Part shown: piece after piece, positions 17,313 to 27,143 of the stretch | Layout: each line of letters begins with the position of its first letter | Position numbering within the stretch: position 1 is the stretch's first letter | Origin: Falsiroseomonas tokyonensis | GTDB lineage: Bacteria; Pseudomonadota; Alphaproteobacteria; Acetobacterales; Acetobacteraceae | Length of the DNA: 64,000 nt | Reading direction: 5' to 3' | Assembly (NCBI RefSeq): GCF_019024325.1 | Contig: NZ_JAFNJS010000003.1 | Location: 248,001 to 312,000 of the forward strand | Notes under the pieces: model-generated | What the model saw: the letters and a program-made list of their open reading frames with translations, nothing else | Told to the model about the DNA's origin: nothing | Databases searched by the model: none | Position numbers and translations under genes: made by a program

Positions 17313-18734
17313 ATGAGCAGCCTGGCCGCCGCCCTGGCGCAGCGCCTGGGGGCCGCGCATGTCGCGACCGATGCCGCATCCTGCGCGCTGGCCACGGCCG
17401 ACCTGGCCGATTGGCCCGGCGGCGCGCCGGCCGAGATGGTCATCCGCCCCGGCAGCACGGAAGAAACCGCGACCGCGCTGCGCCTGCTGGCCGAATTCGG
17501 CCGCGCCATCGTGCCGCGTGGCGCCGGCCTGTCCTATACCGCCGGCGTGGTGCCGCGCGCCCCGGCCGTGGTGGTGGACACCAGGCGGCTGGACGGCATC
17601 ACCGTCGATGCCGAGAATCTGACGGCCGTGGTCGGCGCCGGCGCCACCTGGCAGGCCCTGGCCGCGGCACTCGCCCCGCATGGGCTGCGCGCGGCGCAGG
17701 CCTCGCCGGTCTCGGGCTCGGTCACCACCATCGGCGGCACGGTGGCGCAGAACCTGCCGGGCGGCATGGACGGCATTCTGGGGCTCGCCGTGGTGCTGGC
17801 GGATGGCAATGCGGTGCGCACCGGCGCGCTGGCGCTGCGCAACGCGCCGCCCTTCTGGCGGCATATGGGCCCGGACCTCACCGGCCTGTTCCTGGGCGAT
17901 TGCGGCGCCTTCGGGGTGAAGACCGAGGTGGCGCTGCGCCTGGCGCCGAAATGCGCGGCCGCCTTCGGATCCTTCGCCTTCGACGACAGCGCGGCGATGA
18001 TGGCGGCGATGGTGCGGATCATCCAGGCCCGGGTGGTGAACCGTGCCTTCGCCATGGACCCGCTGCCGCAGGCCGAGGCCAGCCGGCCGGAAGCCCCCTG
18101 GGCGCTGCACCTGACCGCCGAGGGCGTCACCGGCCCTTCCGCCGAGGCCGGGATCGAGGCCGCGCGCGGCCTGGCCCTGGCGCAGGGCGGGCGGGAGATT
18201 CCGGCGACGCTGCCGAAGGCGCTATGGGCGCGGCCCTACTCCATCCGTGGCCTGCTGGGGCCGGGTGGGGAACGCTGGGTGCCGGTGCACGGCATGCTGC
18301 CGCTGAGCGCCGCCGCCGATTGCCTGGCGGCGCTGGAGGCCGAGTACGCGGCCATGGCGTCCTCGCTGGCCGAGGCCGGGGTCAGCATCAGCCACATGAT
18401 CTCCTCGCTCGGCGCCTATGTGACGATCGAGCCCATGCTCTACTGGCGGGATGCGCTGGAGGCGCTGCATCTGCAGCACCTGTCGGAGGCCAGCCGCGCC
18501 AGCTTCGGCCAGTTCCCTGCCAATCCTTCGGCGCGGGACCTGGTGCGCCAGGCGCGGGACCGGCTTTCGGCCATCATGGACCAGCATGGCGCTGTGCATG
18601 CCCAGCTCGGCCGCTTCTACAAGCTGGGCTCCCGCATGGAGCCGGGGGCGGCGCAGCTGCTGCATTCGGTAAAGGCGATGCTGGACCCGCGCGGGCGGAT
18701 GAATCCCGGCGCGCTGGAGGGCTCGCAGGGCTGA
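17313..18734 (+). CDS. FAD-linked oxidase, GlcD-like (VAO family)
   Basis: This 473-residue flavoprotein has an N-terminal FAD-binding domain (PRGAGLSYTAG near 70, VVGAGATWQALAAAL near 108, then VSGSVTTIGGTVAQNLPGG) and a C-terminal substrate domain ending DPRGRMNPGALEG, which is typical of glycolate or lactate oxidase-like enzymes. It probably oxidises a 2-hydroxy acid using a quinone or protein acceptor. The ATG at 17313 fits; an upstream ATG at 17287 is out of frame. It is convergent with the GntR gene, with six bases between. The substrate is unknown, but the neighbouring catabolic operon makes a link plausible. Confidence 0.85.
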   Translation: MSSLAAALAQRLGAAHVATDAASCALATADLADWPGGAPAEMVIRPGSTEETATALRLLAEFGRAIVPRGAGLSYTAGVVPRAPAVVVDTRRLDGITVDAENLTAVVGAGATWQALAAALAPHGLRAAQASPVSGSVTTIGGTVAQNLPGGMDGILGLAVVLADGNAVRTGALALRNAPPFWRHMGPDLTGLFLGDCGAFGVKTEVALRLAPKCAAAFGSFAFDDSAAMMAAMVRIIQARVVNRAFAMDPLPQAEASRPEAPWALHLTAEGVTGPSAEAGIEAARGLALAQGGREIPATLPKALWARPYSIRGLLGPGGERWVPVHGMLPLSAAADCLAALEAEYAAMASSLAEAGVSISHMISSLGAYVTIEPMLYWRDALEALHLQHLSEASRASFGQFPANPSARDLVRQARDRLSAIMDQHGAVHAQLGRFYKLGSRMEPGAAQLLHSVKAMLDPRGRMNPGALEGSQG

Positions 18735-18740
18735 AGGCGG

Positions 18741-19499
18741 TTACGCCGTCAGCTCCGCCTGCATCACCCCGGCGGGCAGCACCACGCGCAGCGCCAGGTC
18801 ACGATCGGCGCGCAGATGCTGGCGCATCAGGCTTTCGGCCTCCTCCGGCCGGTTGGCGATCAGCGCCTCGATGATCTGGCCGTGCTCCGCCAGGGCGCGC
18901 TCCACCCGCCCGTGGCGCAGGGTCAGCAGGCCGAAGCGGTGCACCTGGTCGCCCAGCTGCGCCATGAACTGGGACAGGCGGGAATTGCCGGCCAGGCCCA
19001 GGATGCGGCTGTGCATCAGCACGGAGCTGTCATAGGCCGCGCGCAACGCGCCCGCCTGCATATGCGCCAGCGCGTCCCGGTGATCCGCCAGCAGCGCCTC
19101 CGCATCCGCAGGGCCCAGGCGCTCGGCGGCGATGCGCACGGCGAAGCCTTCCAGCTGTTCGCGTAGCTGATAGACCTCGACGATGTCCTGCACCGAGAGC
19201 TCGGAGACGACGATGCCGCGCTGCGGCAGGATGCGGACCAGCCCGCCGCCGGCCAGCTCCCGCAGCGCCTCGCGGATCGGGGTGCGGCTGATCTGCAACT
19301 CGTCCGCCAGCTGGTTCTCCGAGAGCAGCGCGCCGGGGGCGTAGCGGGAATCCAGGATGCCGCGCTTGATGGCCTCCAGCGCCTGTTCGCGCAGGCTGCG
19401 GGGCGCGGCCTCGCGCAGGCCGCCCTCGCCGATCTCGCGCTGGGCGCGGTCGGTCGCATCACGCGGCGCGCGGGCGGTCTCGGTCTTGTCCCGTGTCAT
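18741..19499 (-). CDS. GntR-family regulator, FCD subfamily
   Basis: This 252-residue DNA-binding protein has a charged N-terminal tail, a winged helix (about 35-100: AIKRGILDSRYAPGALLSE, QISRTPIREALRELAGGG) and an all-helical FCD ligand domain (about 110-235) with metal-binding-type histidines in LMHSRIL and GQIIEAL nearby. FCD regulators usually respond to carboxylates or sugar acids and act as repressors. It lies downstream of the import/catabolic operon in the same direction, with its own 84-base upstream gap that holds a GTATAC-type site. It may control itself, the flavoprotein gene, or the operon. Target genes are inferred. Confidence 0.87.
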   Translation of the reverse strand: MTRDKTETARAPRDATDRAQREIGEGGLREAAPRSLREQALEAIKRGILDSRYAPGALLSENQLADELQISRTPIREALRELAGGGLVRILPQRGIVVSELSVQDIVEVYQLREQLEGFAVRIAAERLGPADAEALLADHRDALAHMQAGALRAAYDSSVLMHSRILGLAGNSRLSQFMAQLGDQVHRFGLLTLRHGRVERALAEHGQIIEALIANRPEEAESLMRQHLRADRDLALRVVLPAGVMQAELTA

Positions 19500-19552
19500 C
19501 GGCGCTTCCGTTACCCAGTCGGGGCCGGCCTGAGGGGGCCAGCCGCGACCAA

Positions 19553-19562
19553 GGTGTATACC
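19553..19562. promoter_or_regulatory. Candidate GntR operator
   Basis: The sequence GGTGTATACC contains the palindromic core GTATAC, which is a common half-site arrangement for FCD-type GntR regulators. It lies 54 bases upstream of the gntR start codon, suitable for autorepression. The match is short, so chance cannot be excluded. Confidence 0.35.
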
Positions 19563-19583
19563 GGGAGCGCCCCTTACGGCAAA

Positions 19584-20426
19584 TCAGCGTGATTTCCAGC
19601 CGAGTGATGCCAAAATGTCATGGCTCGCCTGGATATCCGCATCCGGATCGGAGCCGGGCTGCAGCGCATCCGTGATGATCTCCAGCACCGTCTGCCCCTG
19701 GTAGCCGATCTCCCGCAGCGCAGCGCCGGCCGCCGCCGCATCCACGATGCCGGTGCCCAGCCGGGTGTGCTTGAAGACCTCATAGCCGCTATCGGAGATA
19801 TGGACGTTCTTGATGCGCTTGCCGAGCAGGCGGATGGCGGCGGCCACATCCTCCTTGATGAAGGCGCTGTTGCAGATGTCGAAGTTCAGCCCGACCTCCG
19901 GTCCGATTTCCTCGGCGACGGAAAGCATGTCCTGCGCGGAGGGCAGGTAGGTGAAGGGCACGTTCTCCAGGATGATCTCGACGCCCGAGCCCTTGGCGAA
20001 ATCCAGCAGCTCCCGCATCCCCTCGATGAACCAGGCGCGCATCCAGGCGACGGGCGGGTCGATCAGCGAATTCACCGGGCCGGGAATGGCGCAGACATAG
20101 GGGCAGCCCCAATCGGCGGCGAGGTCGATGGCCTCCCGATATCGGTCCAGCGTGTAGCGCCGCATCTTCGCGCAGACGCTGTTCGGGTTGTTGTCCAACA
20201 GCGGATAGCAGAAGGAGGTGATGGCGGAGCCACTGTCGGCGAGCCACGCCTTGTATTCGCGGCGCTTCGCGGGCGTGAGTTCCGAGGGCCAGCAATGCGG
20301 CGGGAAGATCATCATCTCGAAGGCGCGATAGCCCTGGCGGTGCAGGTGCTGCATCGCGCCGAGCCCGTCATGCGAATACAGGAAGGGAAAGGTCGAGACG
20401 GCAACCGGCAGCGCGGCCATGGGCAT
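19584..20426 (-). CDS. TIM-barrel sugar isomerase/epimerase-like protein
   Basis: This 280-residue protein belongs to the xylose-isomerase-like TIM barrel (AP-endonuclease 2) family. Supporting segments are VAVSTFPFLYSHDGL at the start, VEIILENVPF (strand with the metal-binding glutamate), VGLNFDICNSAF (metal aspartate) and KNVHISDSG (metal histidine). Such enzymes isomerise or epimerise sugars or keto sugars, or act on inositol derivatives. It ends the operon that begins with the solute-binding protein, four bases after the SDR stop. The exact reaction cannot be deduced. Confidence 0.8.
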   Translation of the reverse strand: MPMAALPVAVSTFPFLYSHDGLGAMQHLHRQGYRAFEMMIFPPHCWPSELTPAKRREYKAWLADSGSAITSFCYPLLDNNPNSVCAKMRRYTLDRYREAIDLAADWGCPYVCAIPGPVNSLIDPPVAWMRAWFIEGMRELLDFAKGSGVEIILENVPFTYLPSAQDMLSVAEEIGPEVGLNFDICNSAFIKEDVAAAIRLLGKRIKNVHISDSGYEVFKHTRLGTGIVDAAAAGAALREIGYQGQTVLEIITDALQPGSDPDADIQASHDILASLGWKSR

Positions 20427-20430
20427 CCTC

Positions 20431-21156
20431 CTACAGCGTGTGTTCGAGGCGGGTATTGACGATGAGCTCGGCGATGGTGGCGGTATCCGGCAGCCGCAGC
20501 AGCAGCGCGACGATTTCCGCGACGGTGGCGGGCGAGAGCCGCGTGGTGGAGATGCCGGGCAGGCCGGCCAGCAATTCCGTATCGATGGCGCCGGGGCAGA
20601 GCGCGGTGACGCGCAGCCCGTCTTCCCAACCCGCGAACTTCGCCGCCTGGCTGAGCGCGACGAGGGCCTGCTTGGTCATGGCATAGCCGATGGAGACGCT
20701 GGCATCGCGGATGCGCTTGCCGTCGGTGGAGGCAATGTTCACCACGCGCCCATGCCCCGCCGCGCGGAGGTGCGGGAGTGCGCGGCGTGTGGCCCGAAAA
20801 GGCGCCTTCACATTGACGGTCCAGAGCTCGTCGAGCTCCGCCTCGCCACCCTCGTCCCAGGTGACGCGGCGCAGGATGCCGGCATTGTTGATGAGGCCGT
20901 CGAGCCGCCCGTGCCGCGCCACGGCGGCATCGATCCAGCCTTCGGCGCTTTCGGGATTCATCGCGTCGTAGCGATGCGCGCTGATGCGCTCCTCACCCAG
21001 TCCGAGCCGCTTCGCCGCCGAGGGATCGCGCAGGCCGAGCGCCAGGGTGTAGCCCTCCGCATGCAGCCGCCGCGCGATGGCGGCGCCGAGGCCGCGCGAG
21101 GCGCCGGAAAGGGCGATGACGCGACCGGTGGCGGGCAGCAGCTCCGCATCGCGCAT
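20431..21156 (-). CDS. Short-chain dehydrogenase/reductase (classical)
   Basis: This 241-residue SDR has the NAD(P)-binding motif SGASRGLGAAIA near residue 18, NNAGIL near 90, the catalytic serine in NIASTDGK near 141, and the canonical YAMTK motif with active tyrosine and lysine. It therefore should be an active oxidoreductase, likely for a hydroxy acid or polyol. It lies two bases downstream of a second SDR in the same operon. No substrate is evident. Confidence 0.88.
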   Translation of the reverse strand: MRDAELLPATGRVIALSGASRGLGAAIARRLHAEGYTLALGLRDPSAAKRLGLGEERISAHRYDAMNPESAEGWIDAAVARHGRLDGLINNAGILRRVTWDEGGEAELDELWTVNVKAPFRATRRALPHLRAAGHGRVVNIASTDGKRIRDASVSIGYAMTKQALVALSQAAKFAGWEDGLRVTALCPGAIDTELLAGLPGISTTRLSPATVAEIVALLLRLPDTATIAELIVNTRLEHTL

Positions 21157-21158
21157 GG

Positions 21159-21941
21159 TCAGAACAGGCCCTGATAGACGCCACCGTCATTGACGATGTT
21201 CTGGGCGGTCATGAAGCCCGCCTGCGCGCTGCAGAGATAGGCAACCAGATCGCCGCATTCGGACGGGTCCGCGAAGCGCCCGGCGGGGCAGCCGGCGATG
21301 CGATCCTCCACCATCGCCTCATAGGTCGTGCCGCGGCGTGCGGCATGGCCGTGCAGGTTCGTGCGCAGCGCGTCCGTGTCGAAAAGGCCCGGGCAGACGG
21401 TGTTCACCGTGACATTGTGCGGGATGAGCTCCCGCGCGATCGAGCCGATGGCGCCCGAGAGCGCGACGCGCGCCGCATGCGAATGCGCGAAGCCGATCTG
21501 CGGAAACTTGATGAAGCTGACGGAGATGCTGACCACGCGGCCAAACTTGCGCTCGCACATGCCCGGCGTGGTACGGCGGATCAGCTCCATCGAGGAATGG
21601 AAATGCACATCCCACCAATAGAGCCACTCCGCGCGATCCCATTCCCGGAAGTTGCCGGGCACCTGGCGGACGCCGGGATTGCAGACCAGAATGTCCGGCG
21701 CCGGGCAGGCGGCGAGGATCGCGTCGCGGCCTTCCTCGGTGTTCACATCCGCCGCGACGATCTGCACCGCCACGCCGGTCTCGGCGCGCAGCCTTGCGGC
21801 GGCTTCCTCCAGCGCCTCCGCACCGCGCGCCACGATGGTGAGGTTGGCGCCTTCCTTGGCGAGCGAGCGCGCGCAGGCCTCGCCCAAGCCGCGGCTGCCG
21901 CCGCAGACCAGCGCGTGGCGACCCTTGATACCGAGATCCAT
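21159..21941 (-). CDS. SDR-family protein with altered catalytic motif
   Basis: This protein of about 260 residues starts MDLGIKGRHALVCGGSRGLG. The dinucleotide-binding motif GGSRGLGEA is intact, and the C-terminus keeps DGGVYQGL. The catalytic region is unusual: where most SDRs have YxxxK it reads GFAHSHAARVAL, so the tyrosine is replaced by serine (with a histidine just before it) and the lysine by arginine. A subgroup of SDRs with SNGAR-like motifs exists, so this may be a functional variant. The ATG at 21941 lies one base from the end of the DapA-like gene; the longer frame to 21983 overlaps that gene. Confidence 0.82.
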   Translation of the reverse strand: MDLGIKGRHALVCGGSRGLGEACARSLAKEGANLTIVARGAEALEEAAARLRAETGVAVQIVAADVNTEEGRDAILAACPAPDILVCNPGVRQVPGNFREWDRAEWLYWWDVHFHSSMELIRRTTPGMCERKFGRVVSISVSFIKFPQIGFAHSHAARVALSGAIGSIARELIPHNVTVNTVCPGLFDTDALRTNLHGHAARRGTTYEAMVEDRIAGCPAGRFADPSECGDLVAYLCSAQAGFMTAQNIVNDGGVYQGLF

Positions 21942-21942
21942 G

Positions 21943-22838
21943 TCAGAGCAGCCCCAGTTCCTGCAGCCCGCTGCGCAGCCCATCCAGCGGCGCGCCGGTG
22001 AGCGGCCGCAGCGGCGGGCGCGGCGTGCCGCCGCCCGGAAAACCCATCATGTCCATCGCCGCCTTGGTCGCCGGATACAGCGTGCGGCCGCCGCTGACGA
22101 AAAGATCCGTCAGCCTGCGCCCCATCTCCTGCAGCTCCGCCGCGTCGTCACGCCCATCGCGCGCCGCGTAGTAGAGGTCCAGGCAGCCGGTCCAGACATT
22201 AGGGAAGCAATCGACCGTACCATCCGCGCCCAGCGCAACGGCCGGCACGCCGAAGACGGAGGAGGGGCCGCAGAAGACGCGCAGCCGATCCTTCACCGCC
22301 AGTAGCGTGCCGTAGAAATTGTTCCAGTCGCCGGAAGATTCCTTGATGGCGACGATCTTCTCCAGATCAGCCAAACGATCCGCCAGCGCGGGCGAAATCG
22401 CGTTCACCGCATTGCCGGGAATGTTGTAAGCGATGATCGGCAGCTCGACGGCCTCCGAGACCGCCTTGTAATGGGCAAAGATCTCGTCGTCGGTCAGCTT
22501 CACGAAATAGGGCGGCAGCACCAGCACGCCATCGGCGCCGGCCTCCTTCGCCTTGGCGGCCAGCGCGATGGTATCGGCCTCGCCGACGCAGCCCGTGCCG
22601 ACGATGACGGTGCCGCGGCCAGCGGTCGCCTTTACCGCCTCATGATAGAGTGCAGCGCGTTCCTGCATGTTCAGCGCCCAGAATTCACCGGTGCAGCCGC
22701 AGGCGACCACGCCGGTGGCACCGGCATCCAACATGCGCGTGACATTCGCGGCGAAGCCGGCGCTATCGATGCGGCCCTGGCTGTCGAAGGGCGTGGTCAG
22801 CGCCGGCATCGGCCCCGACCAGTCGACATCGTCGCGGT

Positions 22839-22842
<4 letters not shown>
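21943..22842 (-). CDS. DapA-family (class I) aldolase/dehydratase
   Basis: This 299-residue TIM-barrel protein belongs to the dihydrodipicolinate synthase/N-acetylneuraminate lyase family. The keto-acid-binding motif is GCTGEF (near 50, variant of GTTGE), the active tyrosine is in YNIPGN (near 139), and the Schiff-base lysine is in AIKESSGD (near 167). Being in a catabolic operon with an ABC importer, it is more likely a sugar-acid dehydratase/aldolase or an imino-acid deaminase than a lysine-biosynthesis enzyme. It overlaps the ATPase gene by four bases. Confidence 0.88.
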
Positions 22843-23911
<1,069 letters not shown>

Positions 23912-23915
<4 letters not shown>

Positions 23916-24730
23916 CCCTTCACCCCGCCCGCGCCGAAGCCGCGTGTCAGGTATTTTTGCAGAAAGGCGAAGATGATGATGAGCGGCACACTCATCATGA
24001 CGGAGGCAGCCATCAGCAGGGACCATTCGATGTTGAAGGCGCTGACCAGCATGCTCATCACCCCGGTGGTGAGCGGCCGCGCCTCATCCGTGTTCACCAG
24101 CACCAGCGCGTAGAGATACTCGTTCCAGGACAGGATGAAGGTGAAGAGACAGGTGGAGATGATGCCCGGCAGCGCCTGCGGCAGGATGACGTCGACAAAA
24201 GCCTCCATCCGCGTCGCGCCATCCACCAGCGCCGCCGATTCCAGGTCGTCCGGAATGCCTTGCATGAAGCTGCGCAGCAGCCACAGCGCATAGGGCAGGG
24301 CGAAGCTCGTATAGGCAATCACCAGGCTCAGCAGCGAATTGGCGATGCCGAGCCAGACCATCAGCAGATACAGCGGCAGGATCAGTACGACGGAGGGCAG
24401 CAGATAGGTGAAGAGCACCAGCTGCGCCAGCCTTTCGCGGCCGGGATAGCGGAAGCGCACCAGGCTATGCGCGCCGAGCGTCGCGACAGCCACCACAAGC
24501 ACCGTGGTGGAGAAGGACAGCACCAGCGAGTTTCGCATATAGGTGAGGAAGGGCGTCTCCCACAGCAGGCGCGCGTAATGCTCGAAGGTGATCTGCTCCG
24601 GCCAGAATGTGGGCGGCATGCGGAACAGCTCGAACTGCGGCTTGATGGAGGTCAGCACCATCCAGAGCAGCGGAAAAGCGGTGACCAGCACGATGGTCCA
24701 GGCCATCAGGTTGAAAAGTACGCGCCTCAC
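23912..24730 (-). CDS. ABC transporter permease, MalG/UgpE type
   Basis: This 272-residue membrane protein has six hydrophobic helices and the coupling EAA-loop, here DDLESAALVDGATRMEAFVD. The start codon is GTG, overlapping the upstream permease stop (GTGA). It is the second permease of the importer, pairing with the gene directly upstream. Family and role are clear; the substrate is not. Confidence 0.92.
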
Positions 24731-25623
24731 TTGGCGGCATCCTGCTTCGCCTGCCGCAGGTACAGCAGCATGAAGACCAGCATGACGAACATCATGGCGA
24801 CAGCCACCGCGGTGGCGCGGCCCATCGCATCCATGCCGAAGGCTTCCTTGTAGACCATCAGCGGAAGCGTCTGCGTCGCGATCAGCGGGCCGCCGCCGGT
24901 CATCAGGTAGATCAGGTCGAATTCCTTGAAGTCCCAGATGGCGCGCAGCAGCACCACCACCAACAGCACATCCTTCAGCTGCGGCAGCGTCACATCCCAG
25001 AAGCGCCCCCAGGCGCCGGCGCCATCGATCGTCGCCGCCTCATACAGATTGTCTGGAATGGTCTGCAGCCGAGCCAGCACAGCGATGACGACGAAGGGGA
25101 AGTATTTCCAGGCACCCACCAGCACGATGCTGACCATGGCGTTGGGCATGGAGCCCAGCCAGTCCAGCGGCATGTTCAGCAGGCCCGCCCAGATCATCAG
25201 GTGGTTCAGGATGCCGTAGAGATCGTTGAACAGCCAACGCCAGACCAGCACGGCGACGACGGTGGAGACGAAATAGGGAAACAGGATCAGGCTGCGCGCC
25301 AGGGATCGGAAGATGATGGCCTGGTGCAGCATCAGCGCAGCCGCGATGCCCAGCACCACCTGCAACGTCAGCGTGCAGACCGTCCAGATCAGCGTATTGG
25401 CCAGCGAATGCCAGAACTCGCCACCCGCCAGCAGCTCCGCGTAATTGGATAGGCCGACGAAGTTGCCCTGCAGCGTCGGCGTGTAGATCGAGAACAGGCT
25501 GAGATAGATGGCCGATACAAGCGGATAGACGATGACGGCGCAGAAGATCAGCACGCTGGGGGCGATCAGCATCACCCCCAGCCAGGCATCACGCCGGTCG
25601 AGCGGATTCGTGGCAGGCTTCAC
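24727..25623 (-). CDS. ABC transporter permease, MalF/UgpA type
   Basis: This 298-residue membrane protein has six helices and the EAA-loop DNLYEAATIDGAGAWGRFWD. It starts eight bases after the solute-binding protein and overlaps the second permease by four bases. The gene order binding protein, two permeases and ATPase is the standard CUT1 arrangement. Confidence 0.92.
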   Translation of the reverse strand: MKPATNPLDRRDAWLGVMLIAPSVLIFCAVIVYPLVSAIYLSLFSIYTPTLQGNFVGLSNYAELLAGGEFWHSLANTLIWTVCTLTLQVVLGIAAALMLHQAIIFRSLARSLILFPYFVSTVVAVLVWRWLFNDLYGILNHLMIWAGLLNMPLDWLGSMPNAMVSIVLVGAWKYFPFVVIAVLARLQTIPDNLYEAATIDGAGAWGRFWDVTLPQLKDVLLVVVLLRAIWDFKEFDLIYLMTGGGPLIATQTLPLMVYKEAFGMDAMGRATAVAVAMMFVMLVFMLLYLRQAKQDAAK

Positions 25624-25631
25624 GCGCAGGA

Positions 25632-26951
25632 TCAGCCGCGCATGATCTGTTCGAGCCGCTGCGCGGTGGTGGAGACCACCTGCGCCACCGGCTCGTTGTT
25701 GACCACGTAGCGCTGCACCGCTTCCGCCAGCACATGGCTCGCGATGATGCGGCCGGCCGAGGTGTTCGGCTTGTGCGAGGTGCTCTCCCAGCCCAGGTTG
25801 TGGCCGGCGGCGGCGGCGGTGGACATGCGATCCACCTCCGCGCGGTACTTCTGGATCAGCGCATTCTCCTGATAGGCGGGCATGGCGCTGATGGTCTTCA
25901 GCACCGGCAGCACATGGCCGGGTGCGGCATGCAGCTGGCGGATATAGCCATCGGCGCGGAACAGATGCGCCGCGAAGCGCTTCGCCAGCGCCATGTTCGG
26001 CGCGACCTTCGGGATCATCACGCTGGGGAAGTCGTTGAAGGTCCAGTGCGGCACGCTGGCGGAGATGGTGGGATATTCGGCGCAGGTGATGCTGTCCGCG
26101 ATGCGCGGATTCTGCGCCGCCACATTTGCCAGCACGCGGCCCGTGTAGATGCCGGTGGCCGTGGCGCCGGCGACGAAGCCGGTCAGGCTCTCTCCCCAGG
26201 AGTAATTGGTGGCGCCGGGCGGGCAGAACTCCCGCATCGACTTGTAGAACTCCAGCGCATTGCGGAAGGCGTCGCTATCCACCGCCACCTGCAGGTCAGG
26301 CGTGAAGATCTGCCCGCCGGCGCCGTGCACGAAACAGATGAAGATCAGGCTGGTCATCGAATTGCGCGCATAGGGCAGGGGCGCGCCATAGATGCCGCCG
26401 CGCTGCGTGCGCCGGCACAGGTCGCGCAGCTGGTCCCAGGTGCGGGGCGCAGCATCGACGCCCGCGGCACGCATCAGATCCGTGCGCAGCCACATCATGT
26501 TGGCCGCAGAATTGCCGATGCCGGTGCCGGCATATTGGCCCTGCGTGATCTCATAGATCCGATTGGCACCGTCATAGTAGTTCTCGGTGCCGACGGCCGA
26601 GATCACGTCGTTCATCGGCTCCAGCAGGCCATTCTGCCAATAGGTCGCCACCGCGAAATGCGGCAGATGCGTCACCACCGAAGGAACCTGGCCAGAGGCG
26701 AAGGCCGCGGCCATCTGCGCCGGATAGCCCTCGTCGGACGTTGCCTCGAAGACCACGCGCACGCCGGGATTGGCTTCCTCGAAGCTGCGGATCTGGAAAT
26801 TGTAGGCCTCGCGCTGCGCGGGCGCGGTCTGTGGCGACCACCAGCGCAGCGTAGTCTGCTGCGCTTCCGCGGGCCGCACGCCGGCGGCGGCGAGCCCCGC
26901 GACGCCGAGCCCGAGGCTGCGGCGGGTGAATCCCTTGCTGGTGCCCATCAT
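25632..26951 (-). CDS. ABC transporter solute-binding protein, family 1
   Basis: This 439-residue periplasmic protein has an N-terminal twin-arginine-like signal (GFTRRSLGLGVAGLAAAG, cleavage near AEAQ) and a family 1 binding fold, with TTLRWWSPQTAPAQREAYNF at the mature start and PSVVTHLPHFAVATYW in the first lobe. It captures the substrate for the CUT1 importer. It is the first gene of the minus-strand operon and is divergent from iclR; the 17-bp palindrome at 27102-27118 lies between them. The start could be the first or second methionine (26951 or 26948). Confidence 0.9.
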   Translation of the reverse strand: MMGTSKGFTRRSLGLGVAGLAAAGVRPAEAQQTTLRWWSPQTAPAQREAYNFQIRSFEEANPGVRVVFEATSDEGYPAQMAAAFASGQVPSVVTHLPHFAVATYWQNGLLEPMNDVISAVGTENYYDGANRIYEITQGQYAGTGIGNSAANMMWLRTDLMRAAGVDAAPRTWDQLRDLCRRTQRGGIYGAPLPYARNSMTSLIFICFVHGAGGQIFTPDLQVAVDSDAFRNALEFYKSMREFCPPGATNYSWGESLTGFVAGATATGIYTGRVLANVAAQNPRIADSITCAEYPTISASVPHWTFNDFPSVMIPKVAPNMALAKRFAAHLFRADGYIRQLHAAPGHVLPVLKTISAMPAYQENALIQKYRAEVDRMSTAAAAGHNLGWESTSHKPNTSAGRIIASHVLAEAVQRYVVNNEPVAQVVSTTAQRLEQIMRG

Positions 26952-27101
26952 TCTCTCGTCCCCACTGCTTCCCTGGTTGTTGTCGCCTTTAACGGGTGAC
27001 CGCCAGGCGAACGAGTGGCCGCAGTGTGAAACCGGTCGAACCGTTCCCGCAAGGGTGAATCAGCCACTTTCGGCGTTGACCGTGACGATTCCGGCCCCCT
27101 A

Positions 27102-27118
27102 TGTTCGCCCTGCGAACA
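27102..27118. promoter_or_regulatory. Perfect palindrome, likely IclR operator (site 1)
   Basis: TGTTCGC-CCT-GCGAACA is a perfect 7+3+7 inverted repeat placed 26 bases upstream of the iclR start and 151 bases upstream of the solute-binding protein start. The same arms recur at 34729-34745 upstream of the second operon. Size and symmetry fit an IclR-family operator. That this regulator binds it is inferred. Confidence 0.75.
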
Positions 27119-27143
27119 CCAGCACACATGGACTCCCGCGTCG

